DNA from: Inonotus obliquus
Lineage: Eukaryota; Basidiomycota; Agaricomycetes; Hymenochaetales; Hymenochaetaceae
Direction of reading: 5' to 3'
NCBI GenBank assembly: GCA_032164295.1
Contig: JAJHTX010000006.1
Location: 1,736,001-1,800,000, forward strand
DNA length: 64,000 bases
The position numbers and the translations under genes are program-made. The notes beneath the pieces were generated by a model that did not search any database, had not been told where the DNA came from, and worked only from the letters and a program-made list of their open reading frames with translations. Shown here piece after piece: positions 12,602 through 24,728 of the stretch. Position 1 is the first letter of the stretch. Each line of letters opens with the position of its first letter.

Positions 12602-15600
12602 TCGTATCCTACAATCTTTTCCAACTTTTCATATCAGCTCCTTTGGACATGTAACCTAACCAAATGTTGAGCCTCATCTGTACCTATCTTGGTCCGTTCA
12701 TATAAACTGTAGTCTTCGATCAGTTTCGTCACCGCGACTATCGACCAGCCTTGTTCCGTTTAAGAAAGTATAAGGGAGTATATGAAGGCCTAAGTTTCGA
12801 TACAAAGCATCTCGGAATGGAAATTAGCTACGGCAGCCCTAAACCGTGAGTTGACTTCCAGTATCAGCTCCAGAACTCCCTGAGTTGTTCTAAACCAAAT
12901 CGAGGTGGCTCACCTTTCTCTTTGTTCGCGACCGCACAACTACAGTCCGCCAGGAACACTTGAGTGGAGTCAAAAAACAATGTATATATCGTATCCCCTT
13001 CAGGTTCATATAGTCATACAGTATCACATCAGAATACTCACCGAGGAACGTACCGGTATCGGGCATTGAGTTTGCCTCCGAGACAATCAGATTTCAATGC
13101 TCGCTACACATGATCCGTGAGACTATTCCACCCTTGGCTTATTCATGGATTCAAACAGACAAGTTTCGACCCTACAGAAAACATACTCATATGACGTACA
13201 GAAACCGAGCCGACACTTGGCGTGGTAAGCAAGCCTCAAAGAGTGGTAGTCTGGAGCTTTCTTCCGTTCGTTCCTTCAAGATTCCGTCTGAGTTGTTATA
13301 TTCCCGTGAGACTCAGATTCGGATCCATATTTTTCGAAACTTTCTAGTGTTCTACTCCTGACTTGTCAAAATCTTGTACTAGAACTTAAACGTAACTCAC
13401 TCACGAAGTTATCACCGTCCGATATGCGCAAGAAGAAGTATATAGGTGAGCAATCTCTCATTAGTAGTAAGGACAAGATATCAGAAAGAATCCTGTGCTT
13501 TCCGCAGCACTATACGGCATTAAGGGGAAGCAAACCTAATACTTTTGTATGTCTGTCTTCCAGGCACACCAGGTTGTAATCGCTCAAGTAGGTTACCTAA
13601 AAAGGAACCGAAGCATTCACGCGTCACTTCAGTGTACGAGGACGAAAGGACTTTAAATTACAAAGCAACGCCGTGTTCGCAACCCGACGCTCGGACAGTG
13701 ATTGTTAAGCCGCCTTTCGCAATCCCACGTCGCGGGCGACCACGTTCCGTATACCGCTGAATTACACGGTCCTCTCTGAACAGAGTTCCATGGATCAAAA
13801 TATCCGAACTTGTTCGCGGTATTGCCGAGCTCATTAGAAGCTCTAGGATTTGCGTGCCAAGTAAGGAGACATAGAGGACCAATGGATCGCTGCGCTCTTC
13901 CGTCGGCGGCCGCTTGAGGTGCTTGAAATGGTAGAAAGCCGCTAAAGACAGAAACCGTAGTATCCAGTCGTAATTCTCGAATGATTCCCGGGAATATGTG
14001 CAAAAATGCCGCCAACGAGCGTCGCTTGCTCCCACCGAAGCGCAGAGCCGATTCATGGTACCTACATATAGGTAAAGGATGCCAGAACCAGTTAACACTA
14101 ACGTCTAATCTAATTCTCGGTCTTGGGATGATGAGCTTAACAATATTGACTGATGAGGCACGAACCAAGAGCATACAAAGTCCGCGGGTGCCTGATTGCC
14201 TGAACGAATGGCCGATCAACACGCTTTTAAGTGAGCAATATATGCTTGTTTCCCGAATGAATGGAAGGCGGAGGTTAAAGCTATCTATCGCTTTTCAACG
14301 CAATGCTGACTCGACATTTCGGAGGCAGATTCGTATTCAGGAACAGGCAGATCAGAGCGGAGAGTAACTATGATCTGCCAGTGGGTCCAATTCTCGCAGC
14401 ATGTGGCTCAGAGACTTTTGAGTCCATAGCCTGATGTCCAACGGCGGATGGACACCCCTTGTCCGACGCATCTGAAGGCCAGACTGTCTGACTTGTCTAT
14501 TAACCGCCCATTTGGTAGACGCAGCCCATTTCCGTTTGTCATCCAATTCGACTATATGCGCATTACCTCCAAATATTGTAGACCTCGTGCCCCGATCATT
14601 TTAGTTGTATTCTACGAAGTTCTTTCATCAGCTCAGAAATGTTGCAGTAGAAGAAGAGAGATAGCAGAAAATAGACTTAGCATATTTGAAATTTTAATCT
14701 TTGTTCATTTTGTCTAATCACTCAACTGAGATGAAGAGGCCGCAAACAAGCTCGCCATTGCTCTGCCGGGCCTGCACGCAAGTCTTTTTCAAGCGGTGAT
14801 TGACGCCCGCTACCACCTGGAGCTCACATTGATGGCCGGGTACGTTCTCCGCGCCGCCGCCGAATTGCGTCGTAATTATGGAAGCAGTAGGTCACTGGAC
14901 CGGCAATCTTTTCTACTGTCTCTTTACCTTTTCCGGTCGAATCTGCTGCGCAATGGAATTGAGCCGAATCCGCATGCGATGATGGAAACAACAAGATGGT
15001 GATGCTTTCGTAACTGACAGTATATTCTTTTAGAAGGCAGAGCTTCAGAGCTGCGGAAGAAATTGAAAGCACTCACAACTTCAGGAGAAAGGAATGCGCT
15101 CGCCTGGAACTTGAATGAAACCACGAATAACCGAGGAGATCTAAGAAAAGAAGAGTTTCACAGAGCAAGCATCAGGAAAGATTTCGCCTATGATCCAGTT
15201 CCGCCCGGGCCGAAATAGAGCCTACAAGCGACACTTTCGCGCCCATCGACCGCTTGTATAGGTCTCCGATAACCAGAAATAGCTTATTAGTAGATCCACT
15301 ACACGTCCACTACATCCACAGAGGTGAGATTGGGCGCTGAAGAAGCGTCCAGCACCATCACGGCATACCTGTTCGAGGCGACTCTGAAGCATTGAGTAAC
15401 TTGATAAACAAATCGGAAATTGATAACCGATCTAGGGGTACTGCCTCGACCCAAAGGTTGATATCATGCCCCAATATGAGAACATTGCTCTGGGGACTCC
15501 TGGTGGTCCTGGAACCACAGATAGCCGACTGGAGAAAATACCTGCGTACTTCCGACAAAAGTTACCAAAGGAACAACCAGATAAATACGGAAGCTGTGTC

Positions 15601-18366
15601 CCGAGCGCATTCTAGTAGGCGAGAATGTGCTTACAGGTAAAGTAAATTACCGCGAAGACAGTTGAGCCCACTGAATAGCCGAAGAACCATGATTTATGTA
15701 TTGAATGAATTACCGCCGAACTCCCGAATACGATGATCGACGAGGTCGACTTCTACGCAGTGAGGCTGTTGGTCAAAGCATGAAGTCGCTGAGAACAAAT
15801 GGAATTCTCGTTCGTTGAATTCTCGTCAAGCATTTTCAAGTGAATCATAAACCACCAGCTGCAACTAAGCACGTGTGAGAAGCTAGAGCAGTAGACCTCA
15901 CGACCAAGCGTTTCTGACACCCAGCCAAACATTTGAAACGAGATCAGAACTGAATGTTGGTTGAAGTCAATTGAAACGGTGATAAAGGGGTGCTCACCTG
16001 TCAAGCGTGAGATAGAAAACGACCATTACAGCAAGTGATTATATGTCTTGATTCCCCCGCATAATGGAAGATGTGGGGTTGAACGAAGGCAGTAAACAAA
16101 TGCCGCTCTGTACAGAAACACTATTCTAGCAAAGGCACTGAACTGAAGGATGGGTCAGTGATATATAGATGGATGCTGACAATTTGTTCCGTACCGGTGT
16201 CTGTCTAGCGGAATTGATAACCCTGAAGAACATAAAGTTGCGGTGACGAACAGGGCACATATAACGGCCGGATTTTTTCGATGCCGTCTTCTGTCTCACG
16301 CCGATCTCCCCAGGGTCCTGGTATTCGTTAAGTATCCTTGAATGCTTGTCAGCACTCGAGGATAACTGGAAATACAGTTATCTTAGCTGTCTACCCTAGT
16401 TCCTTTTGAGTTGTATTAAGCCTTCACCAAAGACTAGTGTCTGAACGGACGGCCTGCAGGAGAATCCTTCGTAGACAGCTGACTGATGACAATGCTCTTT
16501 CCCTACCAGACGCAGAATATTGGAGTATCGGCGGAGCGCAATTCCGAAATTCATCGAGATACGTATCCATTCCCGTATATACGGCAATCTTGGATGCAAG
16601 TTTGTCAAACTGTTTAGATGAGGGCAGTTGTCCAGGCAGGCTGATGTCCGTATCGGATTACGACGAGAATACACCGGGGGGGTTGCAAAAGGTGCGGAAT
16701 GGAGGGGTAGCCCCGCAAATTTCGACCCTCGTCGACCGCGGAAATGAGATTTGTGGATGAGATGCATGGAGCATCTAAAATACTCTCCGGGCATTCGCGG
16801 CATAGTGCGCCGTACACAAGGCTGCCGGACACCTAGATCATAACGCAAGATCTTGAACGGGGAAAGCTGAGGAGCAATGAAGGATAGTTTCCGGTCGGAT
16901 CCATTAAGCGGTTCCAGACAATGTCGTCAAGATCAAAGGCGTTGACAGGGTCGATACGGCAACAAGATAGCTCTGCCTCCTCGCCCGTTAATGCAATCGA
17001 GACTAGATCAGACGACGACGTATTAGCAACTTTGAGACTTGATCTCGTCGTAGATGCATGCATGCAAGGGTCACAGCCGCAGTGTCGAGCTTCATTCTAC
17101 AATCGTGACGCGAGTTAGTTCCCCAAGATGTACTCTGGCTCCCCGAGAGTGGTGGTGTATGGAGGAGTGCTGGAGTGTGTGGCTACTCGATAGTACTGTA
17201 CCCGATGGCGAACAACTATGTTGTGGTAGTACATACTTCCGGGACTTAACGGTTACAGAAATAGAACATCCCAACCCGTTCTCCATTGGCTGATCAGTGT
17301 GGCCTTGATGATGCGATTTGCCCCGGCGGTTTCGTTTCAAAGGAACCTATGGGAACAAGGCAAAAACCGCAATGAAATCTGTGTGGCCACTCTCCACTGG
17401 AGAATGTTTGACGGATCAACCGGAGGATTGGTGAGTCCTGCCTGAGAGAGAGATAACAAAAGGAGACAGAACAAGCTAGACATCCGATTGGCTTGGGAAG
17501 AGTATCGGAGCGATGAGGAGCTGCAAGTTGAGGCCAACCAGTCATTTAGACACCATCTCGCAGTGAGAGTACGGTGACAGTGGGAGTACGGTGACACTGA
17601 CAGTGGGAATTCAACCAGTCACGAATTAACGGGCTTGGTCGGAAGAAGAAATTACCAAAAGTAGTAACGTCACGCGTAACCTCTGACCCCGCGTCACACA
17701 TGCCACTTCAAGTCACGTTGCTCCGCTCGCTGTGTACTCTAGCTCACTATCTTTCGATATGATGGATGGCTTGGTATGCCATCTGAAATTCCAGATGATA
17801 TCGTCATTTTCTGGAACCAAGGGTCATGTGAAGAGACAGCACCAAACTCAAGATTCAGATATCTCCTGAACCTGGGATCCGAACTTTTCGGGGCGCCGTC
17901 TCACGAGGAAGATCATATTGTGGGAGTCCAGGTGACTGCCGCGTGAGTGAATCCCGTATTGTCATCTGAACGTTGGGTGATGAATGTGTATCCTGTTTCT
18001 TACACGGGAAGAGTTCGGAACAGACTTGGCGTTAGAGCATCTCACCTTCCACAAAACCGAGGATGTTCGTGGTCCTCTCGCTGTTCGCCTCGTATCGGAA
18101 TGGACAGAGGCTCGGAGCGGAAAGTACGGGCTGACAAAGAGAATATGCACCCGAAGGTCGACAGAGGACCACTGCCGACCGTGCCGTGATTCGGGATGGA
18201 GTGGTGAGAACCAAAAAATACCCCGGAGGAATTATTATTATCTGAGCTTAAAAGGCTTGGGAACGATGGAGTCTCAGATGGCAGAACCAAATAGCGTTCA
18301 ACCAGTCAGCTGCTCTAATTCAACAACTCTCCATCTTACTCCTCGTGCTCCATCTACCGCTCTACC
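12602..18366. other. 5.7-kb region without a supportable gene
   Basis: Only short open frames. Two stretches on the minus strand look more protein-like than the rest. About 14098-13658 has a hydrophobic segment and HLKRPPTEERSDPLVLYVSL, and about 15530-15360 reads NVLILGHDINLWVEAVPLD. Several GT and AG sites nearby could join them, but I could not build a continuous frame with a recognisable domain. This may be a decayed or fast-evolving multi-exon gene, or chance. From about 17700 to 18366 the DNA is the upstream region of the formate dehydrogenase gene. Confidence 0.4.
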
Positions 18367-20056
18367 ATGTCTGCATTCCGTCTATCCAGGGCTTTTGCTA
18401 GTACATATAAAGCCCCCATTCGTTCCCATATCTCAAGGTCTCAATTCCACTCCTCTGCACCTGCAAACATGAAGGTCGTATCCCATTTAATCCCTCTTCT
18501 CGGCTGATCTAACGCGTATTCAGATTCTCGCTGTGCTCTACGACGGTCTCCAAGCTGCTCGCGAGGAGCCTCGTCTACTTGGTACTACTGAAAACAGGGT
18601 TCGTATTCTACGTTATCTATATCGTACCGCGTCGAGTACTGATTCTCTCGTATGTGTTTAGCTCGGAATTGAGGAATGGTTAAAAAGCCAGGGCCATGAA
18701 TTAATAGTACTTTGCTCTCGCTCAAGTCGCCTCTATCCATCGCTTATGTGGCGACCGCACAGGTAACGAGTGACAAGGAGGGTCCTGATAGTGCTTTCCA
18801 GAAGAACATTGTCGATGTACGTCGTGCGAGATATCCCAGTACCTTTTGTTCTGTGCTTCGCGTTATTAATAGCTGTTCACTTCCTTAGGCCGAAGTCCTT
18901 ATTACCACACCTTTCCACCCGGGATATCTCACCAGGGAACTCGTCCAGAAGGCGAGTCTATGTGTAGCATTCTCACGTATACTTCTCTGACTACCACGTC
19001 CAGGCTCAAAACCTTAAGCTGTGTGTGACTGCCGGTGTTGGTTCGGACCATATCGACCTCAATGCTGCTGTCGAGAAGGGCATCCAAGTCTTGGAGGTCA
19101 CCGGGTCGAACGTTGTCTCAGTAGCCGAGCATGTCGTCATGTCGATCCTGTTGCTCGTTCGGAACTTTGTGCCGGCTCACGAGGTATTCGGCCTAATCCA
19201 TTTTCGAGTCCAGTAATCTGATAATTTATCCAGATGATTGAGAGAGGTGACTGGCAAGTGTCGCAGGTTGCACGAAACGCCTTCGATCTTGAGGGTAAGG
19301 TTGTCGGGACGATTGGCGCTGGACGCATTGGCTACCGTGTGCTACAACGCTTGGTACCCTTCAACACGAAGGAACTTCTCTACTATGACTATGCTCCTTT
19401 GCCTGAAGGTCAGCTTCCCGCTTTGGTCAGTAGATATAGTATTGAACAACCCTTTCAGAGGCCGCGAAGGCCGTCGGAGCTCGTCGGGTTGAGGACCTGA
19501 AGGACTTCGTTTCACAGGTTGGTAAAGAGCCACCTTGCAATCATTTCTATCGCAATATGTAATCACTATCACCAAACAGTGCGACGTCGTCACCGTCAAC
19601 TGCCCTCTACATGAAGGTACTCGCGGCCTAGTCAACGCCGAGCTACTCAAACACTTCAAGAAGGGCTCATGGATAGTCAACACCGCCCGTGGGGCAATTT
19701 GCGACAAGGACGCCATCGCTGCAGCAGTAAAATCTGGACATATAAACGGATATGCTGGTGATGTGTGGAATGTACAACCGGCACCGAAGGATCACCCTTG
19801 GCGTACAATGAAGAACCCGATTGGCGGTGGTAACGGTATGGTCCCTCATTACTCTGGTACAACACTCGACGCCCAGGCTCGTTATGCGAATGGTACTCGT
19901 GAGATTTTGGAGAACTACTTTACGAACAAGCCGCAGAACCCTGCGAACGTTATCATTGGCAAGGCCGGCTACGAAACCAGGGCTTGTGAGTGCAGCCTTA
20001 TTCTTAATTATTGGAATAGATGTTGACATTTGTACACAGATGGTCAACGCAAGTAA
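18367..20056 (+). CDS. FDH1: NAD-dependent formate dehydrogenase with mitochondrial-type leader
   Basis: Ten exons: 18367-18477, 18524-18598, 18662-18706, 18763-18816, 18889-18951, 19004-19183, 19234-19408, 19459-19517, 19580-19985, 20040-20056 (394 residues). It oxidises formate to CO2 with NAD+. Residues 1-34 are rich in Arg and Ser with no acidic residue ([12 protein letters not shown]...), like a mitochondrial presequence. A second in-frame ATG (18469) then gives [11 protein letters not shown], the usual start of cytosolic forms. The NAD-binding loop is [25 protein letters not shown] carries the catalytic-site Arg, and [14 protein letters not shown] carries the conserved His of the PHxSG motif. 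The short tail YGQRK sits on its own 17-base exon. Intron 5 (18952-19003) appears to use a GC donor (AAG|GCGAGT). Formate could come from oxalate breakdown or one-carbon metabolism. Confidence 0.96.
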
Positions 20057-20370
20057 TCTCGATATGACTGTAAAAGCGACTCACTATGCTTTCGCAACTG
20101 GTTCATGTATTTTACTTGTATATATCGAACGACGGAGAGTTACTGTGAAAATTTCCTTCAATGAAAATACAAGTTCCAATTTTTCACTGTTGTGAAGAAA
20201 GGATTGGTCGATAAGCATTAGCGATACAATTAAAATTTACATTTGTGCATGTGGTACAATATGTTATCCGCAAAACACCATAACTTAAACACCAGATCAT
20301 CCGAACGAAATAATGGGCGATGCAGGGAAGGCATACACTCGAGGAGCAGAACACGTGGGTAGCAATGAAA

Positions 20371-22804
20371 TTAATCGACATCAACTTTTTCCACGAGTTC
20401 TTTAAGGCGTTTCTCAAGTTTCATCGCATTCTTGAAGTAAACTGAACCTTCGGGATTGTATGTCCGGCAATTGCGAAAAACGAGCATACCGTCCGCGACG
20501 AATGGGTCGAGGTTTGAGTATTGACCCGTTTCGAGTTTGTGTTCCATTGTGCTGAAATCTACAAGCAAGAAAAGGTGCATTAGAGTTTCTTCTGATTTGA
20601 TTTTATAGAATGACGCACCCATTGGGCTCTTAATGACGTTGTAGTAGTCTGGAACTTCCTCTGCCTTGACGGGCAGAAGGAAAGCCCATGCTAGAGGGTG
20701 ATTCTGAAGCTCGACAAGGATACGGCGCATGGCTGCATATAAGGGGCTTTTCGCGTAATACAACTGAGAAACCTCAGTTTGCATATCAGGTGTCCATCCG
20801 GTTTCCCCTAAAACGTGTTCAGCGCCTATTCATTACAGTAAAGTTGGGAGATGAATGACGTACTTAGTCCCGGCACGTCTTCTGGATTCACCGTCATGCC
20901 TTCTGGCTGACCTTCTTGAAACTGTGGAAGTCCAGGATGTACAACGTGGCTTTTGCTCATTTGCCGAATCTTTGTCAAGATGGCTTCCCGCTGTTGCGCG
21001 ATGAGTTCTTGAGTATGGAGATAATCAACTTTCGGAAGCATATGGCATTCCATAATCGTTCCGCCTTCGTAATCCTTGATGTACCCTGCCCAAACTGCAC
21101 GATCTAGTGTGATCTGTTTCGAGAAGCCCTGCTTCTGGAAATAGCCAACGGCATAGTTATCTGCGTATGTAAGGAAGTGCATCATATCTGGATACGTTTT
21201 CCGGATATGCATTTTAAAGTGGTTCATTAACATCCCTCCGTAACCCTGTTGAGTGCACTAGATGAGTTACGTTATCTGCGGGTAGCATGTACTGACAAGT
21301 CGTACCTTGACCTGGTCCACGGAAGCTGTAGCAAAGAAGACGATCTCCGCGAAGCCTCTCTGTGGGAAAGGTCTGTAGCAAATGCCACCAACTACCTTAA
21401 AGCCATGTTTGACAATGGCGAGAGCCTTTGAATTCGTATCAAACGTCAGGCGTGCAATATACTCTCTCGGCATCTTTGGAAGCTGCTTTTGAAAGAGTGT
21501 CTTCAGTCCCGTCAAGATAATCATCGATCGAGGCGCCTTATCATTCTCGACTGCGGTGACTTGTATTATCTTCTGTCGCATCTCAGCGTACACGGCCTTT
21601 TCTGGGCGTAGAGTACTCTGAGAGGAGGATGGCATATTAGATGATGGAAGAAAAGAAAGGATCATGTAGAACCACAGTGGCTTACCGGCGTTTGTGCAGT
21701 GGCTCCCGTATCTACAGCAACGCCCGTCGCTAATCGTGACAACTGTTTGTCATCCATTTCGACCTTAATCTTTGGCTCATGAGGTACAACGCCGTTTATC
21801 CGCCCATTCATCTTCGCCCCTTCGGCCGCTGAATGAGGTTGTTCTGAGGGGACAGATGTGTGTGCCACCTTCTTCCCCATGTTTTTGCCACTAGACTTTC
21901 CGCTTCGTTGAGGAGCTCGCATGCCATTCGTCTTCGTGGCACCACTGGTACGTGGTATACGCGCGGCTAAGGGCCGATCTTCCTCGTCTTCGTCGTCTTC
22001 TGGATCACTTAAGGATGAGTCAGACTGAGATGTACGCCGGCGCTTTGAAGGTGGTGGTGGCGCGTCGCTCAAGGAAGAGTCAGGAGATAATGGATGCTTC
22101 GCGGGCGATGCAGGAGCTTCTGATGCAATGATTGTCGGGAAGAGCATACCAAAGTGATCAGGTTGCATGTTGATGAAGGGAGTACAAGAGAGACATGCCT
22201 GGCGAGCCCTCTGATAATGGACTGGACACGTGTCCAGGGAGTTGCATCTGTTGGCGTAAGGAGTCGGTGTCTTCATTTGTGTAGGTGAAGTCCAGAAGTC
22301 TCCCTTCATCCTTCACAAATTAAATCATGGAGTGCGGCGTGAGCATGCAAGATTCAAATAGCAGAAAAGCGCCGAGAGAGCGCACCTAAACGGTCAAGAT
22401 ACCAAGATAGGGAGGTAAGAGTAAGGCGGACTTCTTATTGCAGTGCTTTGGCCTACCATTAATAACTCATCCAGCCGAACTGCAACTCTGGTTCGCCGAA
22501 CATATTCACTCCTACCAAGTCGAAGCTCGTCTGCTCCGTGACTCTTCGTACCATGGCCGCATGCACAAATATTCAGATATCGCGAGTCTCTTTCCTTGTC
22601 ATCAGAGCCAAATTGAGTGCCGTCGCCGAGTGAGAAGTCTTCACTGGACCCTGATGTGTCGAGAACAAGAGCAACATCGGGAGGTGGGTGTAAGCCAAGA
22701 CATGAATCACAATCAGTGCAACGAGAATGTCTTGCGATCTTCAATGCTATCGCATTTTTGCTGAGTCTTTGGATGTCGAAACCTGCAGGATAGAGCGCGC
22801 TCAT
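20371..22804 (-). CDS. GCN5: SAGA histone acetyltransferase Gcn5 with bromodomain
   Basis: The core exons are certain: C-terminal part 20558-20371, then 20807-20619, 21245-20864, 21617-21306, and an upstream exon ending at 21686. The catalytic core shows LPKMPREYIARLTFD, FAEIVFFATA (general-base Glu) and the acetyl-CoA loop QVKGYGGMLMNHFK. After PGLRETGWTPDMQ comes a bromodomain with AWAFLLPVKAEEVPDYYNVI and the acetyl-lysine Asn in CRTYNPEGS. I infer two more 5' exons. The first is 22804-22457 (MSALYPAGFDIQRL, a CTDCDSC motif, ICACGHGTKSHGA, ending VAVRLDELLM). The second starts at 22310 (DEGRLLDFTYTNEDTDSLR). The join from there to the acidic linker frame (PPPPSKRRRT...) was not fixed and lies between about 22230 and 22050. 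Without the 5' exons a start at 22309 would give 564 residues. Confidence 0.9.
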
Positions 22805-22997
22805 CGCTCTGAGTGTTGAGCAAGGGTGCGGAGACACGGCGGGCCGAAAACACGATTATACACGTGACGTACACGCTTCATCCAGAAACGTTGGAGTCTA
22901 TTTCAAATAGACTCCAACGGGCTGTGTAGTCGAATTCACACCACCACAATGACCGCCTAGAACTCTGCTTGCTTTCTTGTTTCCATCACTGTTCGCT
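22805..22997. promoter_or_regulatory. Divergent promoter of gcn5 and the GH45 gene
   Basis: It holds CACGTGAC (22861-22868) 57 bases upstream of the inferred gcn5 ATG and a perfect 31-base inverted repeat (22889-22919). The two start codons are 193 bases apart. Confidence 0.55.
22889..22919. repeat. Perfect 15-base inverted repeat with 1-base centre
   Basis: The left arm CGTTGGAGTCTATTT and the right arm AAATAGACTCCAACG are exact complements around a single C. It could form a cruciform or a strong hairpin, or be an operator-like double site. It lies between two divergent genes. Confidence 0.9.
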
Positions 22998-23956
22998 ATG
23001 CTTTCTATTGTCGTATTACTATGCTTTATTTACCTCTCTATCGCGGACTCGGAATGGATCAATTACCCAGAATCAGGTTTCGCAACGATGACCCACTACG
23101 GTCTTCCCATAGACGCGATTGCAGCTTGCGGATGCGTACCAGAAAGCACGCACTTTCCAACGGCTGCTCTCAGCCAAATGGCTTATGGAAGTAGCATGGC
23201 ATTTGGACCAGGATGCGGACGCTGTTTCAATCTCACTCTTCTCAATACATTCATGTCGAATCCACCGTTCTACCCGAATGTGACACGAAACGTTGTTGTC
23301 AAAGTCACTGACCTTTGCCCGCTCGTTGGACAGTGGTGCTCCGGAACGGAGAGAAAACCGAATCCGTGAGTCTACTAAACATATGTTGAGATGATCTATT
23401 CTGAAATTGAATTCAGTGGTGGGCACCAGTTAAACTTTGACTTGGCATGGCCATCCACGAGTATACCTGAGGATTTCTTCCCGAGCGATGAGGCCTTCTA
23501 CGGTGCGGAAAACCGCTTTATGCACACACAACGGTACTGACGGGCTTTATCATAGGTTACGCGGACTTCGGTGTATGGAACATTAGCTATGCCAGCGTTC
23601 CGTGCGAAGCATCATGGGAAGGTGCATCCAATAGCTCCAGCTTTGGACCTGTGAAGTATTTGGGGAGTGAATCCGTCTGCTGTCCCTCCGACCCACTTGT
23701 CCGTGATTGTCTTCTGTGGACCTTGTTCTTTGTAATTGATACCCTCCTCGCAACAGACGAACTCTGGCACGACATGTGCATCTTACTCTGATCTTAACGG
23801 AATACCGTATGTATCTCACCTCTTTTTTAACATCGTGGAGTCTGATAGTTGTAACACAGCCGAGAAGCGACTCCCGGCGTCAGCTCAGCTATACCACTCA
23901 TACCCTTCAGCTCAAATACCCTTATTGTGTTGTTACTGTGCAGTGCATTATCGTAA
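22998..23956 (+). CDS. Small secreted GH45/expansin-like endoglucanase, probably GPI-anchored
   Basis: Five exons: 22998-23365, 23417-23502, 23556-23698, 23757-23806, 23860-23956 (247 residues). All are GT-AG; the third intron's donor (GTCCGT) is weak, but the frame and length fit. It starts with a signal peptide (MLSIVVLLCFIYLSIADS). The double-psi barrel follows, with GPGCGRCFNLT, VVVKVTDLCP and QLNFDLAWPS, whose Asp is expected to act as the catalytic acid in this family. Cys pairs continue in VPCEASW and VCCPSDPL. The pattern matches the short basidiomycete GH45 subfamily related to expansins, which cuts or loosens beta-1,4/1,3-glucans. The C-terminus ends in a hydrophobic tail (SSNTLIVLLLCSALS) after a small-residue stretch, which looks like a GPI signal. 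Such anchoring would keep it at the cell surface. Confidence 0.88.
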
Positions 23957-24728
23957 TGGATCTCGACGATGATTTCTGGTTACTTCGAAGAACTGTACGC
24001 TCAACTGGAGAAGGATTTTATGATACACGGATCAGTTTTTTCTTCTTGTTTCCCTATTGAAGTCCTTGATACGCGCATCTGTTCCCCGGATCCCGCGCGC
24101 TTGAGTACTTTGGCGTATTGGTGATGCTTTTCTCCTCCTCCACATGCTGCATGGTGTTCTGTACACGATACCTTGCAATCGTGATCCCCCACTGTTTACA
24201 AGTCATCACACTTTATAGCAAGGTGTGGTGATCTTATGGCTCAGCGAGTATATTTGTAGGCCAATTCTTGGCTAGTGATTCTTCGTATTGACGGGCTTTC
24301 TTTAGGGAACTTACGAAAGTGGTGTGTTCATCGTCCAAAACTAATTGTTGGATCCTAGGATTTCTTCGGACATCTGGAGCTTGAGCTACTTGCCTGCTGG
24401 GGTCTGCGCATGGATGGGATATGCTTCTTCCGGTGAATAGCGGAGAAATAATGCATACAAGTGCTTATGAAGCCGTATGGCTTGACTCGGGCTTCGGTGT
24501 TGGCCCCTTCTATGCTTTACTAGGTCGTGTGCAATACCGAGTATCTGTATTAACACTCCATCGAGCTCCACAGCTGACTGGTCAATGCTGCTCGGGCTTA
24601 CGCCGTGTGGCCGAAGTGACCAACGGTTGACTCTAGAACGGATTGAAAGCTTTGATTGCTGCGGGATCCCTGTCGGGCTTGTAGCAACGCTCAGTTCACT
24701 GGAAGAGACAGCCGACCCCTTCTCTAGA
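23957..24728. other. Intergenic region between the GH45 and NmrA-like genes
   Basis: No supportable gene. Short open frames on both strands lack family features. It probably contains the GH45 3' end and the promoter of the next gene. Confidence 0.5.

Noticed and set aside
22284..22309. ATG at 22309 as the true Gcn5 start
   Set aside because: Possible, but the same DNA read in the neighbouring frame continues a conserved exon (DEGRLLDFTYTNED). The ATG is more likely internal or out of frame.
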